Assembly (NCBI GenBank): GCA_037447655.1
Contig: JBBHKE010002283.1
Location: forward strand, 1 to 30,927
DNA: 30,927 nucleotides
Source of the DNA: Zygnema cylindricum
Taxonomy: Eukaryota > Streptophyta > Zygnematophyceae > Zygnematales > Zygnemataceae
Direction: 5' to 3'
The first letter of the stretch is position 1; each line of letters begins with the position of its first letter. The notes under the pieces are model-generated. The model did not search any database and was not told where the DNA came from. It saw only the letters and a list, made by a program, of their open reading frames with translations. The position numbers and the translations under genes are program-made. Positions 1-12,426 of the stretch are shown here, in pieces.

Positions 1-500
1 TTCATCTTTAACCCTAATCTTAACTCCAACTCTTAACCCTGAGCTAGAACCTTAACCTTAACCCCCAACCCCAATCTTAGCCCCAACCTTATATTACACT
101 CCCAACGTGAACCTTAAATTTAATGTTAAGCTTTACCTTTAACCCAGAGCTTAAACCCTGACCTTAACTTTCAATTTTGATTTTAATTTTAACCGAAATT
201 TAACCTCTAGCCTGAACCCTAAATCAAATCCCACACTCACCCTTGAGAGCTTCTTACTTGCCTTTGACCATCTCAACCTTAATCCCCAACCCCAATCTTA
301 GCCCCAACCTTATATTACACTCCCAACTTGAACCTTAAATTTAATGTTAAGCTTTAACTTTAACCCAGAGCTTGAACCCTGACCTTGACTTTGAGTTTTA
401 ATTTTAAGTTTAACCGAAATTCTACCTCTAGCCTGAACCTTAAATCAAATCCCACACTCACCCTTGAGAGCTTCTTACTTGCCTTTGACCGTCTCGCCAT
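1..500. repeat. Degenerate CCCTAA-like satellite, two 221-bp units
   Basis: The plus strand is rich in AACCCTAA, AACCTTAACC and CCCCAACC words, the look of decayed plant-type telomere repeat (CCCTAAA). On top of this there is a longer period: the block beginning CCCCAACCCCAATCTTAG at about 63 recurs near 284, and similarity continues to roughly 490, giving two tandem units about 221 bp apart with few differences. It could be subtelomeric or an old interstitial telomeric site. The units are too diverged from the heptamer to be a functional telomere. Confidence 0.8.
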
Positions 501-987
501 GCCCCTTGTTGTCATTCTGCTCATTTATGTTAAAAAAACAAAAAGTAATAATTAATAATAGTAATTCGCGTAAAATGTTTTGTGAAAGCGATACACTAAT
601 CGTAATTTACGTGAACATTTTTGTGTAAACGCTTCTATTTATTGTTTCGAAAAAAAAAACTAGCAACCAATGTTGTTTAGCGCACAAAAAGGACTTAAAA
701 TTTTTTCTTTAATTAAACAAAATTAAGACGAAAATAAAAACATAGTAAATTGATTTAATGTGTTAGCGCTCACAATTTCAGTTACTAAGCGCTAACCAAA
801 ACAACTTTACTTAAAATAAATCAGTTATTAATTGCAAACACTTAATAAATGTTACCGTTCACACATCACCTCATGCACCGTTCACACAAACAGTTTTAAA
901 AATCAGTAAAAAAACGAAAAAAACACAAAAAAACAAAATTTTAATTTTTTGTGTTAATAGTAAAAATACTAAGATTTAAAAAAAAAA

Positions 988-1018
<31 letters not shown>

Positions 1019-1230
1019 TATCTTATAAACTATAGTTGATTTTACTATAACAATTTTTTTTTCATATGAATTATTAGCCATGTACTTAATAACTAATTGG
1101 AGAAACCTATTTATTTACATAACAAAAAATTGTATAACTCTAATTGAAATTAGTAGTCCATGTAAATTTCTCTGAATAAGAGATAAGAGGCATCTTATTG
1201 CAAATAATATGCGCGTTATCAGTGTGAAAG
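501..1230. other. AT-rich stretch without a gene
   Basis: I see no coding signal. It contains a short (TA)n run at about 985-1018 and a small inverted repeat, GTTAGCGCT at 762-770 against AGCGCTAAC at 788-796 (9-bp stem, 17-nt loop). The rest is A/T-rich low-complexity sequence. Confidence 0.6.
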
Positions 1231-1306
1231 TACCATATCTTGTATATAAAACTCTACCTGTGTATTGCTACCATATCTTGTATATAAAGCTCTACTTGTG
1301 CATTGC
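1231..1306. repeat. 38-bp tandem duplication
   Basis: The segment beginning TACCATATCTTGTATATAAA at 1231 is repeated at 1269 with a few substitutions. Two adjacent copies, no coding potential. Confidence 0.85.
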
Positions 1307-1433
1307 TTATACATTCTGTATGATTTATGTTTGAATAGGCTGACCATCATGTATGATATTATGTTGTGGTGCAAAATCGTCGACATTGTTGTGTAAGTGA
1401 CATATAAAAATAATAGCTTGTCGAATTATCGAA

Positions 1434-1620
1434 ATTATCGGCATTTGACCGCTAACATAATAGGAAACTAAGGCAAAATGTAAATGTATGATCTAGGAAG
1501 CTACTACAGAATGTGTGTTGAGCACGAGATTATCGGCATTTGACCGTTGACATAATAGGAATATGGGACAGTGTAAATGTATGATCTAGGAAGCTACCAC
1601 AAATTATGTGTTGAAAACTC
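1434..1620. repeat. ~95-bp tandem duplication
   Basis: The block starting ATTATCGGCATTTGACCG at 1434 recurs at 1529. Both copies contain TGTAAATGTATGATCTAGGA and end near a TGTGTTGA word. The copies differ by substitutions and small indels. It is followed (about 1685-1870) by degenerate repeats built on CATAATTAATC. Confidence 0.85.
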
Positions 1621-2198
1621 GGCTTGATGATATTGATCACAACATAATTAGATGCATTTATGATTTCAACCATCGTAAACCAGAATCATAATTAATCGAG
1701 AATCATAATTAGTCGAGATTCATAGTTTATAATTAATCTAGATTCATAATTAATAATTAAATCAGAATTAATCCAAAATCGTAAGTTATTCACATTCATA
1801 AGTAACACGTTACCAACATTAATCCAAATTCATAATTAATCCCTGACCATAATTAATATAGAATAAATTTAAACAATTTTGAATTCATCAACACAACCAA
1901 TCACAAAAAACATCATAAAATTGGAGTGAGACACAACATTGAAAAATCATAATTTCCGAATGTTTTCATATCTACAAGAGACATTTAGCCATCGCGTTAA
2001 AAGTTAAAAAAAATGACATTTATTTTTTTGACAAACCTAATTTTTTTTCTCCACCTTGCGATCCTACCTTTATTTCCATTTATTTGTCCCATGTTCCTCT
2101 CAAGAAATAATGTTAAAAAAAAGCACAATAAAAAATGTTAAAATGAAAAAAAATGACATAGAAAATAAAAATCTTAAGTGATACTGATCAGCTCCTAA

Positions 2199-3412
<1,214 letters not shown>

Positions 3413-4720
3413 TTCGGACTGATCCGATTTGAAGAAGTGATACATATCGAACAAAACGGATTAGATCGGATCAGAACTTGTCAAAACAGCGAGCATAAAT
3501 AATCAAAATTGAGTGGAAATGAGTTTTTCTCCATCAAATCAACAAAAAGCTATTTCTTTATGTTACTCTAATTCTACAATTCCTTAGTGGATGCTCTTTC
3601 ATTCTCATCGTTGACAAACTTTAAACTTCGTAAAAGATGGCAGTAAACAACAACATACAAAACAAAAACTATTGTTTTTCTTTTCAAGATGAACATCATG
3701 GTCGCTAAATTTGATGGAAAAATAAGTTTTTTTACAATTATTTTACTAAAAAATGAAAATCGTCTTTTCACAACGGACGACTGTTTATACAAATTAGATG
3801 TGAATGGCTTATTTGAACGTATTGTATTGAAATAATAATTGTTTGGGTGTAGTCGTATTCGCTAAGTCAGTTTGTTTAAGTATAGTCTCCAGGTAGATTT
3901 TGAAGTTTTGGTAAATGATGTAAATTTGTACCCATAAAAAAAAATCGTAATTGGCTTAAAATTATACGCATAAAAAGGGAAAAAAAATATTGCTAATATA
4001 ATTAATTTGTATAACGTTTAGAATGTGTATTTATATGGCCGACATAATATTTGTACTAATAAGCTATTGGCTTTTTTAATAAGTTTCAATTGTAGTTTTC
4101 ATTTGCGTTTCGATATAGTTGGCAGTGTGCGGCGAGATTCTTATTTGTGAAGCAATTATTGGATATGTTTCAAATGATAGTTTTCATTTGAGTTTCAATG
4201 GATTTGGCACTGAGCGAAGAGACTGTTGAACTTTAACACTCTAATAATCATGATTCGCGTTGCAATTAACATTTTTTTATAGGTGAGGTCGTTGAGTTTA
4301 AGAACGAATACATTGTCATGTAAGCACAAAATGTAGATATGACAAAACACCATTGAATTGTTATCGATCTTGTTTTCGAGCTATTCGCGAAACTAATCAT
4401 CTCAAACCTATTTGACTATGTGTTGAGCTTGAGCATAGAAAACGAAACTATTTTTTTTTTCATAAAATTGCGACATGAGAGAAAGAAAAAGGCAAAAAAA
4501 TAAACTACTAAAAAAAAAAGTACAACCTATAATATAACACAATATGTAAATCGAGCGTCTTGACGCGCAATAACAAATTTTCAAAACGATTAATTTGTTA
4601 ATGTTAGAGCACAATAGGTAAAGCGTCGTGACGCGCAATAATTTTATTTCAAAATGCCCTATTTGTTGAAGTTTTCATTTGTCAATAGTGGTTAAAATAT
4701 GACTAAATCATATCCCAACA
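3413..4720. other. AT-rich stretch with two short duplications
   Basis: No gene recognised. An ~84-bp direct duplication lies at about 4084-4235 (copies share AGTTTTCATTTG). A second pair, at 4555-4574 and 4623-4641, shares TGACGCGCAATAA next to a small palindrome (GCGTC..GACGC). Confidence 0.6.
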
Positions 4721-4721
4721 C

Positions 4722-4731
4722 TCTATAAATA
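4722..4731 (+). promoter_or_regulatory. Possible TATA box
   Basis: The sequence CTATAAATAAA lies about 105 bp upstream of an ATG in a good plant context. This fits a TATA box, but in DNA this AT-rich it could be chance. Confidence 0.25.
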
Positions 4732-4832
4732 AAGTCGCCTCTTTTTTAACATTTGGAATCCTTTTTCTCACGCATATTACATAATTGCATTTACATTATT
4801 CAAATATTATTGTAAAAGGTTTAAAACGAACA

Positions 4833-4904
4833 ATGGCGTGTGACGTTGTTATAAATTATCAAACCCTTAGAGTAAAAATAAAGATTTGCGATACTTCAAT
4901 GTCG
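4833..4904 (+). CDS. Possible short first exon, unrecognised
   Basis: ATG at 4833 sits in the context AACAATGGCG, close to the optimal plant initiation context, downstream of a TATA-like box. The frame reads MACDVVINYQTLRVK and continues to an ATGTCG followed directly by GTATGTGA, a plausible splice donor near 4904. Without splicing the frame stays open to the stop at about 5054. I do not recognise the peptide and no second exon could be identified. This is a candidate only, and chance is a real alternative. Confidence 0.2.
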
Positions 4905-5054
4905 GTATGTGATATAGCTTGCTATTTTTGTTTCAAACGCCTTTCTAGTAACATTCAAATAACGATATACACGATACACGATACTTGGTATATTATGCAA
5001 ATCAATATCCCAAAACGATGGCTTTATACTGCGATGGCTTTATACTTTGATTAA

Positions 5055-6667
5055 ACTTAAATATTATTTTTAAACACGATGTTTAATTTTTGATTTTACA
5101 CCATGTGAAATCAAGCATCTATACTCTGGTTAGACAAGACAACCATAGTTTTTGACGGGCTAACTTTTATAAGTTTGACACGTTCACTCGACCTATCATT
5201 CTTTTGCCTTTAGGGTTGCTATACTTATCGTGTGAAGCTTAATAAAAACAACTCCGATGTTCTTTTAGCTTGGATTTGCGAATGTTTTTAGCTGTCCGGC
5301 TATTCATATTCTTAAATTCTTAGAAAAAGCTTATATAAATTTTTAACTTTAAGGTTTTCATTCCATTCAAGGAATAATTTTTAGTCTTCTTATTGTTTGA
5401 GAAGTTAAACGCAACTGCAAAAAGATTATCAATTGCTACTTCATTTTTTTTTTGTTTTTTCCCCAACGTTGTTATAAGGAAAGCATTTACAATAAACTTC
5501 ATTTGGTCATTTTAACAAATTCCCTACTGTTTTAGAACATAAAGACATTTTACTTAGAAGTATAGATGTTCTTATGATTTAAAGCATCTAGAAATCATAC
5601 ATGTTCTACATTATATGATTCCTCTAAAACATAACAAAAATGGGAGAAAACAGTGTGAATAGTTTTTATAAAATCTATCGTTTCGTAAAGCAATTTCAAG
5701 TGACATTAAAATTTATTACAAATTGCACAGACAGACACAAAACGCTTTACTTGTGAAGTGCATATGCGTCAAAGAGCTCCAATGGATAAATATGTTAAAT
5801 TGCCGAAACAATATCTTGAAATTAATAATTATTTGGATTTGTGATTTGAACTGTCCGAATGAAATCACTTTCGACAGTTATGTTTCTTTACCTTTGACAA
5901 ACAAGTTTCTACAAAATAAGATTGAAACTGCCCTCTCTAAATGTGGAAAGATCTCTAATTTACATTGATAACCACTCGGACTTTTCGGGTTTCAATGACT
6001 TCAACATGAATGCTTAACTTTGTTTGTGATATCAATCACCTATTTTTGTGTTTTTCGAGTGACTAAAGTAGGTGTGAATGCGACAATTTACGATGATGAT
6101 GGGATGGGGAAGATGACGCCCGTTCAAATCTTTGCATCCTATCTATAACCACTCAGTAACTTACGGTAAAAAAAAAAAATTATGTTTAAAGCGGTACTTG
6201 TTGTTTTATAATAAGTTTTTTGAAATTGAAAATGCAAAGATTTTTTTATAACTTCCGCGTTTTTTAGCCTTTTTTAATGTCTTTGTCTCACGTACCCTTT
6301 TCAGGTGTGTTCGTTTCTTTCGCCTTTTCTTTTTTGCCTACTTCCCTCCACATGTAGTTAATCAATTTTGGCATTGCCCTCCCTTTTTGTTCTCAATGGT
6401 TTTACTATCATTTTTTTTTAAATAAATTATTCAATTACATTAGAAGAAGCAACAATAAAAAAAGCAACACCATATTAGTGTACCCGACCCAACACTACAT
6501 GGCCTAACCACACTAGGGCTAAAGATTTGCAAAAGGCACAACAAAGCAAACGGACTCATCAGGCTCAATAGTATGGTTGCAAGAGAAGCCTATGGGACTA
6601 TGTTATCGAGTTATGGTGGATGAGGGATGTAAGGTATAAACCTGTGATGGTGAGCTAGCAAGGCGTG
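5055..6667. other. AT-rich stretch without a recognised gene
   Basis: No coding or RNA feature can be supported. The sequence just before it (4960-5050) contains small tandem repeats such as CGATGGCTTTATACT twice. Short open frames at 5320-5502 (minus) and 5723-5968 (plus) have no recognisable content. Confidence 0.5.
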
Positions 6668-6987
6668 AAATAATGTGACTTTGTTAGATAATGTGACTTT
6701 GTTGAATAACGTGACTTTGTTAAATATTAATGCGAATTTGGTAAGTAGTGCGAGTTTTTTAAACAATGGGACTTCTTGTTGAACAATGGGACTAATAGGT
6801 CTTTGTTGAACCGTAGGACATTGTTGAACAACGGGAGTTTGTTGAGCAACAAGACTTTGTTTATTAACGAGACTTAGTTGAATGATGTGACTTCGTTAAA
6901 TAACATGACTTCGTTAAACAATGTGACTTTGTTACATAGTGGAATTTGTTAAATAATACGACTTTGTTAAATGATGTGAATGTGTTT
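6668..6987. repeat. ~20-bp degenerate minisatellite
   Basis: About 15 head-to-tail degenerate units approximate AATAATGTGACTTTGTTAA. Conserved cores are TGACTT(T/C)GTT and variants such as GGGACTTCTTGTTGAACAA. The period is close to 20 bp, not a multiple of three, so it is not a coding repeat. There are no spacers, so it is not CRISPR-like. Confidence 0.9.
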
Positions 6988-7769
6988 CATTCAAACGATT
7001 CGTTATGTATGGTTTAAATAGTCATATTGACTAACCTTTACCAGATTTCCTTCACATAGATAACCAATGCAACACAGACGGGGATGGGACATCGTGTTGT
7101 CCATAGCCATTTTCAGCCATGGATTTACCCTCGGAAGCACCACAGACTACCCAAAAACAGCCTACTTTGAATCAACACAGAATTCTACAGAAATAACAAA
7201 ACAAAACTGAAACTACATCAACAGATAGTATCTAGGCTTTGGAATAACCTCACAAAGTTCCAGACAAATCTAATAAGTAGAGAGATCACATCATCTAGTC
7301 AAAGTTGCAGAAAAACAGTCTGCCAGAACTTTGATAAAACAGACTAACTTCACAATAAAGTAAAACACAGACCAGGCACACAATAGGCCTGAAAATATGT
7401 GACAATAATAAAAATATAAAGAGGAACACACTTGCAGAATTTTAGATAATTCTGCCAACAGATCTTAGAGTAATCCTCAGATAAAATTACCAAAAAACAG
7501 TTTTTGGTCCAAAAGTTCCTATGTCTTAAATTGACTAAGTCCTACAAATATAAACTAGAGCACACTACTGAATGTACGGAGGCATACCAGCCGTACGCTA
7601 TCTACCAGTTTCCTCAATTAATGTAGATACCCGAATACTTCAAGGTATGTCTAATTAAGTAAACGTACACTAATAATTAATTCACAAAAAGACAAAACAA
7701 TGTTGAACCAAATATTTACACCGACAACAAAATTGTATGCTGAGTCATTGCGTGTAACTCAACAAGACT
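6988..7769. other. Non-coding stretch, nothing recognised
   Basis: The plus strand is rich in A and C (many ACAG and AACA words), with no long frame on either strand. It could be transcribed untranslated sequence, but nothing shows this. Confidence 0.4.
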
Positions 7770-8330
7770 CCACAATCTCGGCGATAATCGGGCCGTCAAA
7801 ATGGACATGGTGGGATGGTTTTGAAAAGCGCTGACGAACGACAGCGTAGCCTCCGACCCTCGACGCCACGTGGTCGCAAAGCAGTCCGGCGCGGTCGTCA
7901 AATATCCGGTCGAGCAGTGCGTCGCTTGCCAGTATGGCAACGCCAGATCGTTGCCGGATGAATGCCGTCGATACGGTTGTCAAATCGAACGTCGTTTATA
8001 TGGCGTCGCCATCATAAGCGTGCGTCAATTAGTGCTCCGCCACCTGCGACGACGTCTTAAAATGGGATCGTCTGGCTCCATTTCTTCTATTCCGCGCCGC
8101 TCAATTGCTCATCCGTCCGTTTTAATCCCGCATTTGCCAATCCCGAATATTCAGACTTCCATTTAACATGCCATTCGACAATAATCCGTGTTGGGTCCGT
8201 GCAAATAACGTAAGTGCAGAACATTTCAAAGCAAACATCGGCGAACGGGGATCACGGTTCTAAAATAAAGGGAAGGACGGGGAGGAGACGGCGTGGAGCG
8301 GCGGCTTGACGGGCGGCGACTTCATATTCA
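7770..8330. other. GC-rich island, unrecognised
   Basis: Base composition rises abruptly, with parts such as 7861-7930 above 60% GC by eye, in surroundings near one-third GC. CpG is frequent (GACGACG, CGGCGCGG). A 74-codon frame on the minus strand (7983 to 7759) is the most protein-like translation, containing ASDALLDRIFDD and RVGGYAVVRQRF, but I do not recognise it. Overlapping frames of similar length exist on both strands, as expected by chance in GC-rich DNA. It may be a gene relic, a CpG island or acquired DNA. Confidence 0.4.
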
Positions 8331-8933
8331 GGTATTTTATCCATTCGAAAAAGCTTTATAAAAAATGTGCGGTGTTAAACCATCCGGTTACATGGATACA
8401 TAAGAAAAGAAAAACCGAAACGGAACTGAAAAACCACAAACAAAAAAAACGAAAAAAACAAAAATAGTGTGGATTGTACTATGTGGAAGAAGTTCATAGA
8501 CAAAATATAAGGAAGGAGACAAACTAACGAAAGGAATCGACCGTTGACTTACCATTATTCATCAACTTATAAGTTACTGTTTAACTCAAGATCCTGAAAA
8601 GATCTATGTTTTGAGGAGAACAATCAAATGACAAATTGAAACAGAAAACACTAAAAAATGAAAAAAAGGAATTGAGGCTTACATTCGAATTTAAAATGTG
8701 CTTTGATGTTTTACCTAGAAAATGTGACACCGGTCACATTATAATGAAGTCGTTTGACGGGAAGATTAAGCCCACCAAAGAGGAAACCATAAACCCTGGG
8801 TGGTCCTTTGTCTATCACCTCTCCTCAATCATTGTCGACAACACTCCCGTCCGACCCCATAAATAAGGATTGGAATTTCGTACGTGAGTTAGATGTTTTG
8901 GGAGCTTGCGACTTATGAGCCCCCCGCGCGCGA

Positions 8934-11223
8934 TTGTGCACCCGTATTCCTATGGCCGTCAGGACAATAGTACAAGATGTCCTCCTCCTCCCCTTGTCCC
9001 ACATTTCTTCAAACCCGAAGGACATTGCTCTTTGGCACCTACTTCTTATGTTCTCTCTCTGGGTGCTAGTCCTTCCAGGTCGTGGAGGGGGCAGTGGGGC
9101 TAGAGAAACTATGGCGCGTTGTCGCCGATTCATTCGTGGTGACTGGAAGTCCCTCCACGCCGAGCATGAGGATCGGGTATCGAGCACCTCTTTTATACCA
9201 CGTCGACCACCTAGGCCATCAGATGTCCCGACCTCTTATCGTCGAGCAATTCACTTAGGCTGTGTTGGTGAGCTTTCTCGAGCGGTTCGGGCCCTACAGC
9301 CATTCACCCCTGCCCCCGGATCTTCTTCCACTATTGAGGTCCTTCGAGCTCTCCACCCCCCTGCCCCTTCCCCTTTACCCCCTTCTATCCACGCCTTTGA
9401 GCCTTCTGAGAGTTCTACTTTGGATCAGGAGGTTTTCATTAAGGCTCTTAGCTCTTCTCCTCACCTTTCAGCGGGGGGGCCGTCGGGCACAGTGTATGAG
9501 TTGTTACGCGATGTTTTGCCCCCTGAATCGGGTGCCCGGGGGTTCGATGTATTTTTTTTATTATGTTCCCTTATTGCTAGTGGGGATGATCCCCCTAGAA
9601 TTTGTGATCTTCTCACGGCGTCCCGTCTTCTGGCAGTCGCCAAACCTAATGGTGGGATCCGCCCTATCGCCGTGGGAGAGGTTTTATATAGATTAGTGGC
9701 TCATGCGATATGTCTCCAGCTCCAACCAGCTTACCATGATTATTTTTCTCCTCATCAATTTGGAGTGGCCACGAGAGGGGGTTGTGAGGCCGTGGTCCAC
9801 GGGATTCGGGCTTTGTTGGATGTACATCCAAATTGGTTGGTCCTTCAGGTTGACATTTCCAACGCCTTTAATACGGTGGATCGTAACGTGATTTTTTCGG
9901 AGTTTATGGCGGCTCCATCTTAGATTGTCCAATTATTCCCCTTTGTGAGGGCTTTCTATTCTTTGACAAGCAACCTTTCCTTCTCGGTCGATGGTGATCT
10001 CATTCCTCTCTCGTGTGCTAGTGGCACCCGCCAAGGCAGCCCTCTCAGCGGACCTTTGTTCGCCCTCGCCCATTACCGGGCCCTTCGTGCCTCCGTAGCC
10101 GCCTTCCCTTCTTGCCTTTTCCGTTCGGTCGTTGATGATACGCACATTATTGGGCCCAGAGAACAAGTCGTATTGGCATATGATTTTTTCAACGAACGTT
10201 TAGCCGAACTCAACCTTTCAGTCCAGCCGTCGAAGTGTGTTATTTGGTCTCCTCAAGATATTCCACTTTCGTTTGCTCCACCTCTTGGTTTTCAAACCCC
10301 TTCTCCCTCCGATGGCATTCGAGTGCTTAGTTGCCCCCTTGGTTCAGATACTTTCGTGACCCAATTCATTCATGATGCTTTACAGACAGATCTAGCCCAA
10401 GTGCACAATCTTCATCGCCTTCTCGATCCCCAAGTTGCTTTTGCTATGTTAACCAAGTGTTTTCCCCACCGCCCTTCTTATCTTACTCGTACTTCCCCTC
10501 CCACTCCGACATTTATCTCCTCTCTCTCGGCTTTTGACGATCGCCTCATGGAAGTCCTCCACTCTCTATTAGGTCGAGGGGCATTTGATCACGAATCTGG
10601 GCCATCGGCCCGCATTCAGGCATCCCTCCCTGTCTCTACTGGGGGGTTGGGTCTATTATCCACTGCTCGTGTTGCTCCCGCTGCCTATTTGGGAAGTTGG
10701 TGTCTTATTGCCTTCTTTCTTGTTTCCCGTTTCTTGGCTAGGGACACCCCTATTCTAGCTACTGTTTCCCCCGGGTTTCAGACGGTGCGTTCGCCTTCCA
10801 GCGATCTCTATTGGATGCGTCACGTTCTCTTCCTCCCCATGCCCTAGTGGATGTGCCAATTTTCTTTACCCTTGTTACAAAATCCGTTCAGCGTGTCCAG
10901 GAATCGATTTCTGATCGGGTTGTCGCCGCCATTAAATCTGACCTTCTAAAGGCGCTTCCCTCCGATTCTTTGCATGCCCGTCTTCTCTCTTGTGGCAGAC
11001 CTGGTTCTGAGACTTGTCTATCCCGTACCCCTCCTTCTCTTGCACTGCGTAGGTTATCTCTAGCGACCTTCCGCTTGCGTGGCAGACTTTGGGCCCCCTT
11101 TGTCATCGATCTTATCCCCACAGGGATCGGTTCTTTGCCCTTTGTTCTTTCTTCCGTTATTCTGTGGTTGAAGGGTTTATCCGTCGCCCTCGTTGTGCTC
11201 GTCACCTATTATCTGGGTTGGGG
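8934..11223 (+). pseudogene. Broken non-LTR-type reverse transcriptase
   Basis: The translation shows the reverse transcriptase fingers and palm in order: AKPNGGIRPIAVGEVLYRLV (about 9645-9700), catalytic block A LQVDISNAFNTVDR, block B SGTRQGSPLSGPLFAL (about 10020-10070) and block C SVVDDTHI (about 10130), where VVDD stands in place of the usual YADD. A C-terminal helical region follows. It is inactive: an in-frame TAG at 9921-9923 lies between blocks A and B, a frameshift near 10790-10850 moves the frame (continuing as HALVDVPIFF), and another near 11110-11128 moves it again (continuing RFFALCSFFRYSVVEGF) before the assembly gap. No endonuclease or LTR is visible. The 5' limit is uncertain, with a stop at 8916. 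Known LINE-like RTs share the GTRQGSPLS and VDISNAFN patterns. I cannot assign a clade. Confidence 0.85.
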
Positions 11224-11233
11224 NNNNNNNNNN
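11224..11233. other. Assembly gap (10 N)
   Basis: Ten N at the 3' side of the reverse transcriptase fragment. The true size is unknown, and a repeat probably caused the break. Confidence 0.99.
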
Positions 11234-12423
11234 TGATTTAGTACCTCCTTTCGAGATGAAGCCAAATGACAGTATTGGCTGCGAGGAGGAGAGCGAGAGC
11301 CAGACAAGACAAAATTTTGGTTTTTGTTTTTCCTTTCCTCCATGATTTAGTGCTTAAAACTGCGAGGACTCCTTCATCTTCCGATCCACTTTGGTACCGA
11401 TCTTGCGTCGAAAACTTCGATCGAGACCGAATGTCTCGATGCTTACCGTTTGGAGAAGGAAGTTGACTCATTATGTATACAAAATAATAGCTTTATTATC
11501 TATAGGTTTATTTATTTCTGCAAGGAAATGTAACTGCAGAAGTTACTGCAGAAGTTTTGAGAAAGGTTAGGTTAGTGATTTGGTAAAGGAGGAGAAGGTG
11601 GAGGAAGCAATGGAGGTGTAAAAAGATACATTTAAATGATCGTAATTCTTATTCTTGCAAAAGTTAAAATGGAGTGGATAGTGTAGAAATGTAGAGAGAA
11701 TATTCGTGTACGGAGTCGAAAAAATGATCAGAAAGGCAGCAGAACTGTAGAAAGTGAAGTGTAAAGTCAGCAACAGGAAAAAAGATGAAAATAGAAAGGA
11801 AGTTTCAAAGCGACAAAGGCGCATTGCTGAATGGGTATGAAACCTGTACGGAACGATGGTGATGTACGGATAACAGAGGACCGTCACAATCGTCGACGTT
11901 GGCTGCCGAAACACCATCGAATCCTGGCCGTCCATTTTTCAATGTGCGGCGCGATGATGAATTCTGTGCGAGCGATGGATGGAAGACAATGTCGGTGCAA
12001 AAAGGTACACAATTCGTATATGACACTGTCCTGTCTTCCAAACATTAAGGTACAATCATGTACAACCCACTTTTGTCCTGCATGGCAATTCTTACCACGC
12101 CTATATTTGTTCTCTGCCTAAGGACCTGAGATTATAGTGAAAGAGCACTTCGACCGTGTGCTTCTATGCAGTTTTATGGTCAAAGCACCTGGCGTGGATT
12201 CGCATGGAACTGCGGTTGTGAAAAGTTGACGGCCAAATTCTTGACGTGAAGCGCTGATCACCGTCAGTATTTCGTATCGACCTCAAATTTTTCAAATCGG
12301 ATTCAGAATATCGACGATGAATGTGATATTTATCGACTTGGCAGTTTGGTTTATGTATTTCGCAGTGGCGATATGGCGATTTATGATGTTATTTTTGCGT
12401 TTTAGGGATAAAGAAATTGCGTA
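11234..12423. other. Intergenic stretch, no gene recognised
   Basis: Short overlapping frames on both strands do not resemble known proteins. A small direct repeat, ACTGCAGAAGTT twice, lies at about 11531-11555. From about 11820 onward the sequence becomes richer in GTAC-containing words, like the transposon-dense region at 24-30 kb, so it may be decayed element sequence. Confidence 0.4.
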
Positions 12424-12426
12424 TGA

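Noticed and set aside
1-500. True chromosome end
   Set aside because: Repeats are strongly degenerate and organised in 221-bp units rather than perfect heptamers.
6668-6987. CRISPR array
   Set aside because: Units are contiguous and degenerate with no spacers, in a eukaryotic context.
8825-9187. 120-codon minus frame over the start of the reverse transcriptase
   Set aside because: Opposite-strand shadow of the RT reading frame; no recognised content.
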